Positions 1 to 8,354 of a DNA stretch of 64,000 nt are shown piece after piece. Position 1 is the stretch's first letter; the number at the start of each line of letters is the position of its first letter. The position numbers and the translations under genes are program-made. The DNA lies in assembly GCF_020179425.1 (NCBI RefSeq), contig NZ_JAILYM010000006.1, positions 186,001-250,000 of the forward strand. Direction: 5' to 3'. The notes under the pieces are model-generated. The model ran no database searches, was not told where the DNA came from, and worked only from the letters and a program-made list of their open reading frames with translations. This DNA is from Novosphingobium percolationis. GTDB lineage: Bacteria; Pseudomonadota; Alphaproteobacteria; Sphingomonadales; Sphingomonadaceae.

Positions 1-2574
1 GATCACCGCGCCCACGGCGAAGAATCCCGCCGGGCCTTGCGGGCAGGCAAGGTAGCGGCTTTCCCAATGTGGCGCATACTTCTGCTTGTAGAAGCGCAGC
101 CCCGCGAAGTTGTACATCGCACCGCCGATGTCGTGCGCGACGCGCGCCAGCCGCGCCCAGAACGGCGCGAGCCGCCCGCCGGGCAGGCCCGATAGTGGCG
201 CCAGCCCCAGATTGAAGCGCGCAAAGCCACGCGTGCGCGCGTGTTCGATCAGCCCGGTCAGCAGGAAGTCCATCGTTCCGGGCGGTGCATCGCCCGCTTG
301 GCGCATCAGGTCGACCGACATTTCGGCACCGTCGCCCGACTGCCACAGGTTGGCAAAGGCGACGGGCTCGCCGCCGCGCAGCACCACCGCCATGTCGAAG
401 CGGGTCAGGTATGCTGCATCGAACCGGCCGAGGCTGAAGCCCTTTTCCGGTGCACCTTGCGCCGCCAACCAGGCATCGGATATGGGCTGGAGGCGCGGCA
501 GCCAGCGTAGCACGTCGCGCGCGGGCACGATCTTCAGCGTCAGCCCGTCGCGTTCTGCGCGCGCCCGGCTGTTGCGCAGGCTTTTCATCTTCGGGCCTTG
601 CAGGGTGAACGCACCGGGCGTCACGATCGCCTCTTCGCCGTACTTCATCACCGAAAGTCCCAGCTCGACCAGTACCGGCAACAGCGCCTCGCTAGCCTGA
701 TAGAAGCACAGCAGCGCGTTGCTCAGGTCTGCCAGGCGACGCAAGTCCCAGACCAGTTCGCTCCAGCGCGCGCGCGGCCCGACGGGATCGCCCATCACGA
801 CCCAGGTGCGCCCGCGCGGCCGGAACATGACGAAACAATCGCCTTCGCGCCCAATCAGGAAGCGCTTGTCGCCGGTGAAGGCCAGCGCGGCGTCGCTGCG
901 CGCCGAAACCGCTAGCGCGCGCGTGGCGATTTGCGGCGACAGCTCGGCGATCCCGCCGGTCGCACGTGGGCGCGTCATCCATTCGCGCAAGGTGAAGGCG
1001 CCCACCAGCACGCTTGCGCCGAAGCTGGCGCGCAGCGCGCGGGGGCCATCGCCGTAGAGCGCGAAATGCCACCACAGGTCCGACCGGAAATGGTCGGCAT
1101 CATGGAACATCGCCCCGATCGCGGTCGCCGCGGCCACCGCGAGGCAGGCTGCGACCAGCCAGGGCAGGTTGTGCGTCGAAAACGCGCCGGTTCGCCCGCG
1201 ATAGAAGGCGGGCGAGGCGAGGTGGAGCAGCGCCGCCATGGCCAGCATCACCATCGCCTCTTCGAAGTCGAGCCCCTTGGCGAGCGAGAACATGGCGCCC
1301 AGCACGAACAGCACGCGTCCTGCGCGAAACCCGCTGGCGAGGCGCTGGCCCAGTGCGGGGGCCACCAGCAGCAGTCCGGTGCCGACAAGGCTGGCGGCAA
1401 GGTGCGACGTTTCGATGAACGGAAGCGGCAACAGGTGGATCAGGTCGTGCAGCCGGTCGTGCTCGGCCGGCAGCGCGCCCGACAGCAGCAGCACGCTGCC
1501 GCCCGCAAAGCTCATCCCCGCGAAGAACGCCGGGCTCAGCGCAAGGGCCACGCGGCGCGCGGGTGCCGTGATCCGCATCAGCACGCGCGATGCGGGCGCG
1601 ATCGCGGGACCGCCCTCGATCGCGGCATTGAGCGCCAGCGCCAGTCCCAGCGGCAGCAGGTAGTAGATCGCGCGGTAGGCCAGCAGCGCGGCCAGCACCG
1701 CGCCATCGCCATCGCCCGCGTGCGCGCCGCACGCAGCCAGTATCACCGCCTCGAACACGCCCAGCCCGCCGGGGACGTGCAGCACTAGTCCCAGCGCGAT
1801 CCCGAACGTATAGGCCACCATGAACCCCGCGAAGGGCACACTTGCGTGGGGCAGCAGCAGGTGCAGCGCGAGGCTGGCGCAAGCCAGATCCGCCGTGGAG
1901 ACGACTGCGAGCAGCACGAGGCTGGAAAACGCAGGCGCCGCGCCCGCCGGAAGCCGCTGCGCCAGCCAGCGCGGCCGGCGCAGCCGGGCGGCAAGGCCCA
2001 GCGCGGCAAGCACCACCAGCAGCGCTCCGCCGGCCAGATGCGCCCAGCGCGGCACTATCGTCAGGTCTGCTACGATCATCGGGTGGCGCATCGCCAGCAT
2101 CGCCACCGCGCTGGCGATGGCCACGCCGATCCAGAACGCGGTTCCGGCAATCGCGACGATCGCCGCTACCGCGCGGGAGGAAAGGCCCGCCTTGCCGTAG
2201 ATGCGCCAGCGCGCCGACCCGCCGGTGATCGCGCCGAACCCCAGCGTGTGGGACAGGGCATAGCTGGTGAACGACGCGCGCATCGTCACTCCCAGCGGTG
2301 CATGGACGCCAATCATGCGCTGCGCGAGCCGGTCGTAGAAGGTCAGCAGCAGATAGCTCGCCGTCGTCAGCATCACCGCTTCCGCAAGCCGTTCGGGGCG
2401 GATACCGCGCAGAGCCACCACGACCGCCATGGGACGCAGCCCGTCGAGCAGGTGGCCAACCAGCGTCAGCACCAGCAGCACCAGCGCGCAGGCTGCGGCG
2501 ATGACGGCGGCGCGACGCCATTCGAACGGCGCGCGCGTGGGTAGCGTGGCAATGTGGTTCACTGGCGCTGCCAT
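1..2574 (-). CDS. mprF: MprF-type lysylphosphatidylglycerol synthetase/flippase, 3' end outside window
   Basis: The family transfers an amino acid, usually lysine, from charged tRNA to phosphatidylglycerol and flips the product to the outer leaflet, lowering surface charge. 858 codons are visible, starting MAAPVNHIATLP. The N-terminal half is a long polytopic region, including a hydrophobic first helix (VIAAACALVLLVLTLVGHLL) and the family-type SYALSHTLGFGAITGGSARW stretch. The C-terminal part is the DUF2156 synthetase domain, ending in the window with AMYNFAGLRFYKQKYAPHW and ESRYLACPQGPAGFFAVG, so only a few residues are missing. The start overlaps the 3' end of the DUF2147 gene by 16 bases, so it is the last gene of the operon. 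The aminoacyl donor (Lys or Ala) cannot be told. Confidence 0.9.
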   Translation of the reverse strand, partial: MAAPVNHIATLPTRAPFEWRRAAVIAAACALVLLVLTLVGHLLDGLRPMAVVVALRGIRPERLAEAVMLTTASYLLLTFYDRLAQRMIGVHAPLGVTMRASFTSYALSHTLGFGAITGGSARWRIYGKAGLSSRAVAAIVAIAGTAFWIGVAIASAVAMLAMRHPMIVADLTIVPRWAHLAGGALLVVLAALGLAARLRRPRWLAQRLPAGAAPAFSSLVLLAVVSTADLACASLALHLLLPHASVPFAGFMVAYTFGIALGLVLHVPGGLGVFEAVILAACGAHAGDGDGAVLAALLAYRAIYYLLPLGLALALNAAIEGGPAIAPASRVLMRITAPARRVALALSPAFFAGMSFAGGSVLLLSGALPAEHDRLHDLIHLLPLPFIETSHLAASLVGTGLLLVAPALGQRLASGFRAGRVLFVLGAMFSLAKGLDFEEAMVMLAMAALLHLASPAFYRGRTGAFSTHNLPWLVAACLAVAAATAIGAMFHDADHFRSDLWWHFALYGDGPRALRASFGASVLVGAFTLREWMTRPRATGGIAELSPQIATRALAVSARSDAALAFTGDKRFLIGREGDCFVMFRPRGRTWVVMGDPVGPRARWSELVWDLRRLADLSNALLCFYQASEALLPVLVELGLSVMKYGEEAIVTPGAFTLQGPKMKSLRNSRARAERDGLTLKIVPARDVLRWLPRLQPISDAWLAAQGAPEKGFSLGRFDAAYLTRFDMAVVLRGGEPVAFANLWQSGDGAEMSVDLMRQAGDAPPGTMDFLLTGLIEHARTRGFARFNLGLAPLSGLPGGRLAPFWARLARVAHDIGGAMYNFAGLRFYKQKYAPHWESRYLACPQGPAGFFAVGAVI

Positions 2575-2981
2575 ACTTCCGACTGGCACACGAAACGGCC
2601 CAGCAGGCAGCCCGCGATGCGCGCATGATCGCGGTCGATCAGCGTGATGTGCGAGGAAAAGCGATGGCCGAGGTCGGGCACGAACACCGTTCCGCTCCAG
2701 TGGTTCGGCCCATCGCGGCGATAATCTTCAAGCAGCGGCGTGCCGATCAGCCGGTCGGTGCCGCCGCCGCGCGCATCGGCGATGGCGGTGGCATTGGCGG
2801 CAGTGACCGTGCCGCAGAGCTTCCCGCCGCAGGCGTCGATGCGCACCGCGACCGAATTGTCGTCGTTGCGCCACGCGCCGCATAACGGATCGCCGGCGCC
2901 CCCGGCGAAGCGGGCGTGGGCGAGAGCGGGTGTGGCGAAGATCGTCAGCAGGGTCAGCAGCAACTTGCGCAACCGGGGCAT
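2559..2981 (-). CDS. DUF2147 secreted protein
   Basis: 140 residues. An N-terminal signal peptide (MPRLRKLLLTLLTIFATPALA) precedes a small domain with the DUF2147 pattern: DPLCGAWRNDDNSVAVRIDACGG, then KLCGTVT and a C-terminal WSGTVFVPDLGHRFSSHITL strand region. DUF2147 proteins are small periplasmic or lipocalin-like proteins of unknown biochemical role. The gene lies 10 bases after the VirJ-like gene and overlaps mprF, so all three are probably one transcript. That placement suggests a role in envelope lipid homeostasis. This is context only; no catalytic residue is known for the family. Confidence 0.8.
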   Translation of the reverse strand: MPRLRKLLLTLLTIFATPALAHARFAGGAGDPLCGAWRNDDNSVAVRIDACGGKLCGTVTAANATAIADARGGGTDRLIGTPLLEDYRRDGPNHWSGTVFVPDLGHRFSSHITLIDRDHARIAGCLLGRFVCQSEVWQRQ

Positions 2982-2991
2982 GGTATCGGAC

Positions 2992-3738
2992 TCAGTCTGA
3001 TGGGGGGGAAGCCATTGGGGGCGGCGGAGATAGCGCGGCGTCGATCACGCAGCGGGCGAGCAGCGCATGTTTGCGCAGCATCAGGTGGCCGTCGTCGATG
3101 GCCACGCGCCGCGCACCGCGCAATTCGGGCGCGCGGCACAACGTGTCGTCTTCGCGCAGGCCATAGATGCAGGTGACGGGCAGCCCGGTGAGCAGGCGCA
3201 CCGTGCGGTGCGGATCGCTGTCGGGCGTGCCGGTGTAGAACAGCCCGCTGGGGTTGGCGTGAAAGTAGACCTCGGTGCCCGGCACGACCAGCACCACCGA
3301 CGCGATCCGCGCGCGCAACTCGGGCGGCAGGCTGCCCACGCCGGTGGCCAGAATGTCCGCGCCGAACGAGTTTCCGACCAGCGCCACCTTGCGCACGCCC
3401 GGTCGCGCCAGCGCCTCGCGCATGGCTTGCGCCAGCAGCGTATCGACATAGGCGCGATCGCGCGCGCGGACGAACAGCGCGGAGGAATTGAGTGTCAGCA
3501 CCGGCAGTCCGCTGGCGCGAAGGCGCTCGACAGCGCCTTCGCCGGCGCCAAGACGCAACCCCATGTCGCCGGACAGGAACACGGCGGCCTCGTCCCTGCG
3601 TGCCGGGGCCGTCGGCTCCAGATAGTGGATCGCCTGCCCGTCGAAGTACCCGCCGACGGCCATCGTGGCGAGCGCCATCGCGGGAAGCGCTGCTATGCCG
3701 GCAAAGATCCTGCGCCGCGATGGCGTTGCAAAAACCAT
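2992..3738 (-). CDS. AcvB/VirJ-like alpha/beta hydrolase
   Basis: 248 residues. After a hydrophobic N-terminal export signal (IFAGIAALPAMALATMAVGG) comes the VirJ fold: AAVFLSGDMGLRLGAG near the N-terminus, a nucleophile elbow VGNSFGADIL (G-x-S-x-G), and a late DDGHLML carrying the probable catalytic histidine. AcvB/VirJ proteins of rhizobia and Agrobacterium are periplasmic, and AcvB hydrolyses lysyl-phosphatidylglycerol made by the MprF homologue LpiA. Here the gene is first in an operon that ends with mprF, matching the lpiA-acvB partnership. At 248 residues it matches the single-domain VirJ form, not the roughly twice as long AcvB. Confidence 0.83.
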   Translation of the reverse strand: MVFATPSRRRIFAGIAALPAMALATMAVGGYFDGQAIHYLEPTAPARRDEAAVFLSGDMGLRLGAGEGAVERLRASGLPVLTLNSSALFVRARDRAYVDTLLAQAMREALARPGVRKVALVGNSFGADILATGVGSLPPELRARIASVVLVVPGTEVYFHANPSGLFYTGTPDSDPHRTVRLLTGLPVTCIYGLREDDTLCRAPELRGARRVAIDDGHLMLRKHALLARCVIDAALSPPPPMASPPSD

Positions 3739-3840
3739 CGTTTGCCAATGCGCCGATTCGCCTCTCCGCGCGGTGGGAGGCGGATTAACTCGCCGTCATG
3801 AAAAAAGTCGCGCACGGGTGACGTTAGGGAATGCTCGCGC

Positions 3841-3858
3841 GGCGCGGAAATCCGCGCC
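3841..3858. promoter_or_regulatory. 18-bp inverted repeat between divergent genes
   Basis: GGCGCGGA-AA-TCCGCGCC is a perfect inverted repeat with 8-bp arms. It lies in the 234-base gap between the VirJ-like gene (leftward, starts 3738) and the acyl-CoA dehydrogenase operon (rightward, starts 3973). It could be an operator or just a GC-rich hairpin; no T-run follows it. The rest of this gap shows no other feature I can support. Confidence 0.35.
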
Positions 3859-3972
3859 TGCCCTTGCGTTCAGTGGCATCTCTCCACCTTTCCAGCCCCG
3901 ATTTTCGTGATATTCAAGCGGACGATTAAACAACGCCGACCGGCAAGGGTCGGCCCGATCAGGAGAGCTGCC

Positions 3973-5172
3973 GTGGACCTGGAATTCAGCCCCGAGGAGA
4001 TCGCCTTCCGCGACGAAGTCCGCGCCTTCATCGCGGAAAGCTACCCGCAGGAACTGCGCGGCAAGCAGGACGAAGGCGACGATCTGACCAAGGAGGATTT
4101 CCTCTCCTGGCACCGCGTGCTGGCCAAGAAGGGCTGGATCGCGCCGGCATGGCCCGTCGAATATGGCGGCCCCGGCTGGACCGCCACGCAGCGCTACATC
4201 TGGTCGGAAGAGACCGCGCGCGCCGACTGCATCCGCATCATGCCCTTCGGCATCACCATGGTCGGCCCGGTGATCTACACCTTCGGCACCGCCGAACAGA
4301 AGGCCCGCTTCCTGCCCCGCATCCTGTCGGGCGAGGACTGGTGGTGCCAGGGCTATTCGGAACCGGGCGCCGGGTCCGACCTTGCCAGCCTGCGCACCCG
4401 CGCGGTCCTCACCGATGATGGCCAGCACTACATCGTCAACGGCCAGAAGACCTGGACGACGATGGCGCAGCACGCCGACTGGGGATTCTTCCTCGTCCGC
4501 ACCAACCCGGATGCCAAGCAGCAGGAAGGCATCAGCTTCCTGCTGATCGACATGAAGACGCCCGGCATCACCGTGCGCCCGATCATCACGCTGGGCGGCG
4601 AACACGAAGTCAACGAAGTGTTCCTCGAAGACGTCAAGGTGCCCGTCGGCAACCGCATCCATGAAGAGAACAAGGGCTGGACCTGCGCCAAGTTCCTGCT
4701 TGCGCACGAACGCGCCGGGATCGCGGGCGTCGCCGCCTCGAAGCGCGGGATCGAGAAGATCCGCGACATCGCCATGACCGAGATGGACGGCGACAAGCCG
4801 CTGCTCGCCGATCCGTTTTACCGCCGCAAGGTGGCAGAGCTGGAAATGGACCTGACCGCGCTCGAATTCACCGAGCTGCGCACGCTGGCCAATGAAGCGG
4901 CGGGCAAGGATGCGGGCGCTGCGGCCAACGTGCTCAAGATCAAGGGTTCGGAAATCCAGCAGCGCATCACCGAACTGGTGCTGGAAGCGGCGGGCCACTA
5001 CGGCGCGCCCTATTTCCGGGGCTTCGGCGAAGGCGACAACGAACACCCGATCGGCCCCGAATGGGCCAACCGCGCCGCGCCCAGCTACTACAACATGCGC
5101 AAGACCACGATCTATGGCGGGTCGAACGAAGTGCAGCGCAACATCATCGCGAAAATGGTCCTCGGCCTCTGA
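3973..5172 (+). CDS. Acyl-CoA dehydrogenase, large-type subunit
   Basis: 399 residues from a GTG start (VDLEFSPEEIAFRDEVRAF) preceded by AGGAG at 3961-3965. An upstream in-frame start at 3907 lacks a comparable ribosome site. The three-domain acyl-CoA dehydrogenase fold is clear: CQGYSEPGAGSDLASLRTRA around the FAD/substrate loop, YIVNGQKTWTTMAQHADW, and a C-terminal IYGGSNEVQRNIIAKMVLGL. Where medium-chain enzymes have the catalytic Glu of YEGT this protein has Gly (YGGS), so the base must lie elsewhere. It is followed 37 bases later by a second, shorter acyl-CoA dehydrogenase. That pairing is typical of the heteromeric enzymes that act on steroid or isoprenoid side-chain CoA esters. Confidence 0.9.
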   Translation: MDLEFSPEEIAFRDEVRAFIAESYPQELRGKQDEGDDLTKEDFLSWHRVLAKKGWIAPAWPVEYGGPGWTATQRYIWSEETARADCIRIMPFGITMVGPVIYTFGTAEQKARFLPRILSGEDWWCQGYSEPGAGSDLASLRTRAVLTDDGQHYIVNGQKTWTTMAQHADWGFFLVRTNPDAKQQEGISFLLIDMKTPGITVRPIITLGGEHEVNEVFLEDVKVPVGNRIHEENKGWTCAKFLLAHERAGIAGVAASKRGIEKIRDIAMTEMDGDKPLLADPFYRRKVAELEMDLTALEFTELRTLANEAAGKDAGAAANVLKIKGSEIQQRITELVLEAAGHYGAPYFRGFGEGDNEHPIGPEWANRAAPSYYNMRKTTIYGGSNEVQRNIIAKMVLGL

Positions 5173-5209
5173 GCTGAAGCAGACGAGACCGGACGAGAGG
5201 ATAGATACA

Positions 5210-6340
5210 ATGGACCTGAGCTTTACCGAAACGCAGGACATGCTGCGCGACACGCTGGCGCGCTTCCTGGCCGACACCTACGACTTCGAAACCCGCAAGA
5301 AGATGCTGACCCGCCCCGAAGGCCGCGACCCCGGCATCTGGAAGGCGCTGGCGACCGACCTCGGCATCCTGTCCGCGCCCTTTGCCGAGGAACACGGCGG
5401 CATGGGCGGCGGCGCGATCGAGAACATGATCGTGATGGAAGAACTGGGCAAGGTCATCGCGATCGAGCCGTACCTCCAGACTGCGGTGATCGGCGGCAAT
5501 GCGCTCAAGTATGCCGGTGGCGCGCACGCTGAAGCGCTGATCCCGCAGATCATCGGCGGCGATGCGATCTTCGCCTTCGCCTATGCCGAGCCCAAGGGCC
5601 GCTACGACCTCGCGCGGATCGAGACGACCGCGAGGAAGGACGGCGCGGGCTACGTGCTCAATGGCCACAAGGCGGTGGTCTATGCCGCACCGTGGGCCAC
5701 GCACCTGCTCGTCACCGCGCGCACCGGCGGTTCGGGCGCGGACCGTGATGGCGTGGAACTGTTCCTCGTGGACGCGAAGGCTGCGGGCGTGACCCGCCGC
5801 GATTACCCGACGGTCGACGGCTTCATGGCCAGCGAAGTCTACTTCGAAAACGTCGCCGTCGGCGGTGACGCGCTGCTGCCCGGCGGGCTCGACCTGATCG
5901 AACGGCTGGTCGATGATGCCACGATGGCGGTCTGCGCCGAAGGGCTGGGCGCCGGTCGCCGCCATCACGAACTGACGCTCGCCTATACCAAGGAGCGCAA
6001 GCAGTTCGGCCAGCCGATCGGCAAGTTCCAGGCGCTGCAGTTCCGCCTTGCCGACATGATGGTTGAAGTCGAACAGATCGAATCCATGGTCCTCATGGGC
6101 ACGCTCAAGCTGGATCTGCCTGCGGCCGAGCGCAAGGCGGCGGTCAGCCTCGCCAAGGCCAAGGTTGCCCGCTCGCTGCGCTTCATCGGCCAGAACGCGA
6201 CGCAGACCCACGGCGGCATCGGCATCACCATGGAACTGGCCGCGGCGCACTACTTCAAGCGCACCACCATGATCGAAGGCCAGTTCGGCAGCGCGGATCA
6301 TCACCTCGGACGTTACGAGGCGCTGACCCTTCCTGCCTGA
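5210..6340 (+). CDS. Acyl-CoA dehydrogenase, small-type subunit
   Basis: 376 residues, starting MDLSFTETQDMLRDTLARFL after GAGAGG-like bases near 5195. It is shorter than its upstream partner and more divergent in the FAD loop (FAFAYAEPKGRYDLARIET). It has the family helix YTKERKQFGQPIGKFQALQF and a C-terminal THGGIGITMELAAAHYFKRT followed by MIEGQFGSADHHLGRYEAL in place of the usual YGGS/YEGT-QR ending. The likely role is the second subunit of an alpha2beta2 acyl-CoA dehydrogenase with the preceding gene. The substrate is not determinable. Confidence 0.88.
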   Translation: MDLSFTETQDMLRDTLARFLADTYDFETRKKMLTRPEGRDPGIWKALATDLGILSAPFAEEHGGMGGGAIENMIVMEELGKVIAIEPYLQTAVIGGNALKYAGGAHAEALIPQIIGGDAIFAFAYAEPKGRYDLARIETTARKDGAGYVLNGHKAVVYAAPWATHLLVTARTGGSGADRDGVELFLVDAKAAGVTRRDYPTVDGFMASEVYFENVAVGGDALLPGGLDLIERLVDDATMAVCAEGLGAGRRHHELTLAYTKERKQFGQPIGKFQALQFRLADMMVEVEQIESMVLMGTLKLDLPAAERKAAVSLAKAKVARSLRFIGQNATQTHGGIGITMELAAAHYFKRTTMIEGQFGSADHHLGRYEALTLPA

Positions 6341-6354
6341 TGCGGTACGTGAAC

Positions 6355-6391
6355 GGCGGGCAGCGAGGACCAACCTCTCGCCCGCCATTTT
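6355..6391 (+). terminator. Hairpin between dehydrogenase and sulfatase genes
   Basis: GGCGGGC (6355-6361) pairs with GCCCGCC (6380-6386). An inner GCGAGG/CCTC pairing and a short ATTTTC follow. The hairpin ends just before the ribosome site of the alkyl sulfatase. It may be a partial terminator or attenuator that lowers expression of the downstream genes. Confidence 0.5.
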
Positions 6392-6408
6392 CGGGAGGGG
6401 ACCAGCAG

Positions 6409-8343
6409 ATGTATTCATCGCGTATTGCAGCCTTGGCAGCACTGCTTCTTGGCACAACAGCCCATGCCGCGCCCGATCCCGACACTCCCACACCCACCAC
6501 GCTGGCCGCCAACGCCGCCGCGCTCGCCGCTGCGCCGATGGCGGACAAGCGCGATGAGGACTTCGCGAGCAGAGGCTTCGTCGCCACGCGCACCGATCCG
6601 CTGATCAAGGACGCCGATGGCCGCGTCGTGTGGAACCTTGACGCGTGGAAATTCGCCAGCGGCAAGGCACCCGATACCGTAAACCCCAGCCTGTGGCGGC
6701 ACACGGGTTTGCTTGCCAAGAGCGGCCTGTTCAAGGTCACCGACCGCATCTGGCAGGTGCGCGGCTTCGATATATCGAACCTCACGTTCGTGCGCGGCGA
6801 CAAGGGCTGGATCGTCATAGACACCGGCACCACCACCGAAACGGCGCGTGCCGCGTGGGATCTGGTGGCCGAAAAGCTGGGCAAGGCGCCGATCACCGCC
6901 GTGATCTACACGCACAGCCACGCCGATCACTTTGGCGGCACCGGCGCGTTTCTGGCCGATCTTGCACCCGGCGCACCGATCGTCGCGCCCAAGGGCTTCC
7001 GCGAAGCGGCGGTTTCCGAAAACGTCATCGCCGGTCCCGCCATGGCTCGCCGCGCCGCCTACCAGTTCGGCGTGCCGCTCGATCCCGGCCCGACCGGCAC
7101 CGTCAATTCGGGTATCGGCCTTGCCGTCCCCGTCGGCACGCAGACCCTTGTTCCTCCGACGCAGGAGATCGAGACCACCGGCACCGAACTCGTGCTCGAT
7201 GGCGTGAAGGTGCGCTTCCAGGTCACGCCATCCACCGAAGCGCCTGCCGAAATGAACCTCGGCTTCCCCGACTGGAAGGTTGCCGACCTTGCCGAGAATG
7301 CCAACGTCACCCAGCACAACATCCTGACCCCGCGCGGCGCGCAGATCCGCAACGCGCGCGGCTGGGCGCAAGGGCTGACCGAGGCGATGGACTTCTTCGC
7401 CGGGGCGCAGGTGATGATCACCAGCCATGGCTGGCCCCGCTTCGGCGGGGGCGAGATCACCGACTACCTCGGCAAGCATCGCGACGCCTATGCCTTCCTC
7501 CACGACCAGACGGTGCGCTGGATGAACAAGGGCCTGACCGGACCGGAAATCGCCGCCCGGCTCAAGCTGCCTGCCGCCTTGCAGAAGGAATGGTACGACC
7601 GCCCGTATTACGGCTCGTTCGCCTTCAACGCCCGCGCCGTCTACCAGTATTACCTCGGCTGGTACGATGCGAACCCCGTCCATCTGGTCCCGCTGCCGCC
7701 GGAAGAAGGTGGGAAGCGTTACGTAGAGGCGATGGGCGGCGCGACCCGCGTGCGCGAACTGGCGCAGGCCGCATTCGACAAGGGCGACTACCCCTGGGCC
7801 GCCGAACTGCTGGACAAGGCCGTGTTCGCCGACCCCGCCGATCAGGCCGCGCGCGCCTTGCTCGCGCGCTGCTATCGCCAGATGGCGTGGGCCAGCGAGA
7901 ACGCGCTTTGGCGCAATATGTACCTCACCGGCGCGCAGGAACTGACTATCGGGATCAAGCCGATCGAGGCGGTGGGCCGCTCGACCATCGCCGCCTCGCT
8001 GCCGCCCGGCGACTTGTTCGACGTGCTCGCCACCCGCATCGATCCCGACAAGGTGGGCGATGCCGCGCTGCGCCTCGCGTTCACCTTCCCGGATCGCAAC
8101 GCCTCGTTCACGCTGGTCGTCGCCAACGGCGTGCTCACCCATCGCCCCGGCGTGGTCGGCACGCCGGACGCCACGCTGACCGTCAAGTATCCCGATCTCG
8201 TCGCGGCGCTGCTCGCTGGCAAGCCGCTCGGTCCCAAGGTCGCGGCGGGCGAAGCGACCGTGGCAGGCGATCCGCTCGCCCTCCAGAAGCTTGTCGGCTG
8301 GCTCGACCGGCCCGAAGCGTTGTTCCCGATCGTCACGCCCTGA
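6409..8343 (+). CDS. Secreted alkyl sulfatase, metallo-beta-lactamase fold (SdsA/BDS1-like)
   Basis: 644 residues. The start MYSSRIAALAALLLGTTAHA is a signal peptide and follows GGGAGGGG; an upstream in-frame ATG at 6340 only adds non-coding-like sequence. The metal site is THSHADHFGG (near residue 168), followed later by AENANVTQHNILTPRG and MITSHGWPRFGG. This order matches class III alkyl sulfatases such as SdsA1. The central part is the dimerisation domain (YVEAMGGATRVRELAQAAF region) and the C-terminal part is SCP2-like (LFDVLATRIDPDKVGDAALR). The enzyme would cleave alkyl sulfate esters to alcohol and sulfate in the periplasm. It sits between acyl-CoA dehydrogenases and a thiolase, which would finish oxidation of the freed chain. 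Confidence 0.9.
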   Translation: MYSSRIAALAALLLGTTAHAAPDPDTPTPTTLAANAAALAAAPMADKRDEDFASRGFVATRTDPLIKDADGRVVWNLDAWKFASGKAPDTVNPSLWRHTGLLAKSGLFKVTDRIWQVRGFDISNLTFVRGDKGWIVIDTGTTTETARAAWDLVAEKLGKAPITAVIYTHSHADHFGGTGAFLADLAPGAPIVAPKGFREAAVSENVIAGPAMARRAAYQFGVPLDPGPTGTVNSGIGLAVPVGTQTLVPPTQEIETTGTELVLDGVKVRFQVTPSTEAPAEMNLGFPDWKVADLAENANVTQHNILTPRGAQIRNARGWAQGLTEAMDFFAGAQVMITSHGWPRFGGGEITDYLGKHRDAYAFLHDQTVRWMNKGLTGPEIAARLKLPAALQKEWYDRPYYGSFAFNARAVYQYYLGWYDANPVHLVPLPPEEGGKRYVEAMGGATRVRELAQAAFDKGDYPWAAELLDKAVFADPADQAARALLARCYRQMAWASENALWRNMYLTGAQELTIGIKPIEAVGRSTIAASLPPGDLFDVLATRIDPDKVGDAALRLAFTFPDRNASFTLVVANGVLTHRPGVVGTPDATLTVKYPDLVAALLAGKPLGPKVAAGEATVAGDPLALQKLVGWLDRPEALFPIVTP

Positions 8344-8354
8344 AGGACGCCCGC

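Noticed and set aside
1100..2626. 508-codon leftward frame overlapping mprF
   Set aside because: Its translation is Arg/Gly/Ala-rich without any motif. The frame one base away gives the clear MprF membrane and DUF2156 sequence.
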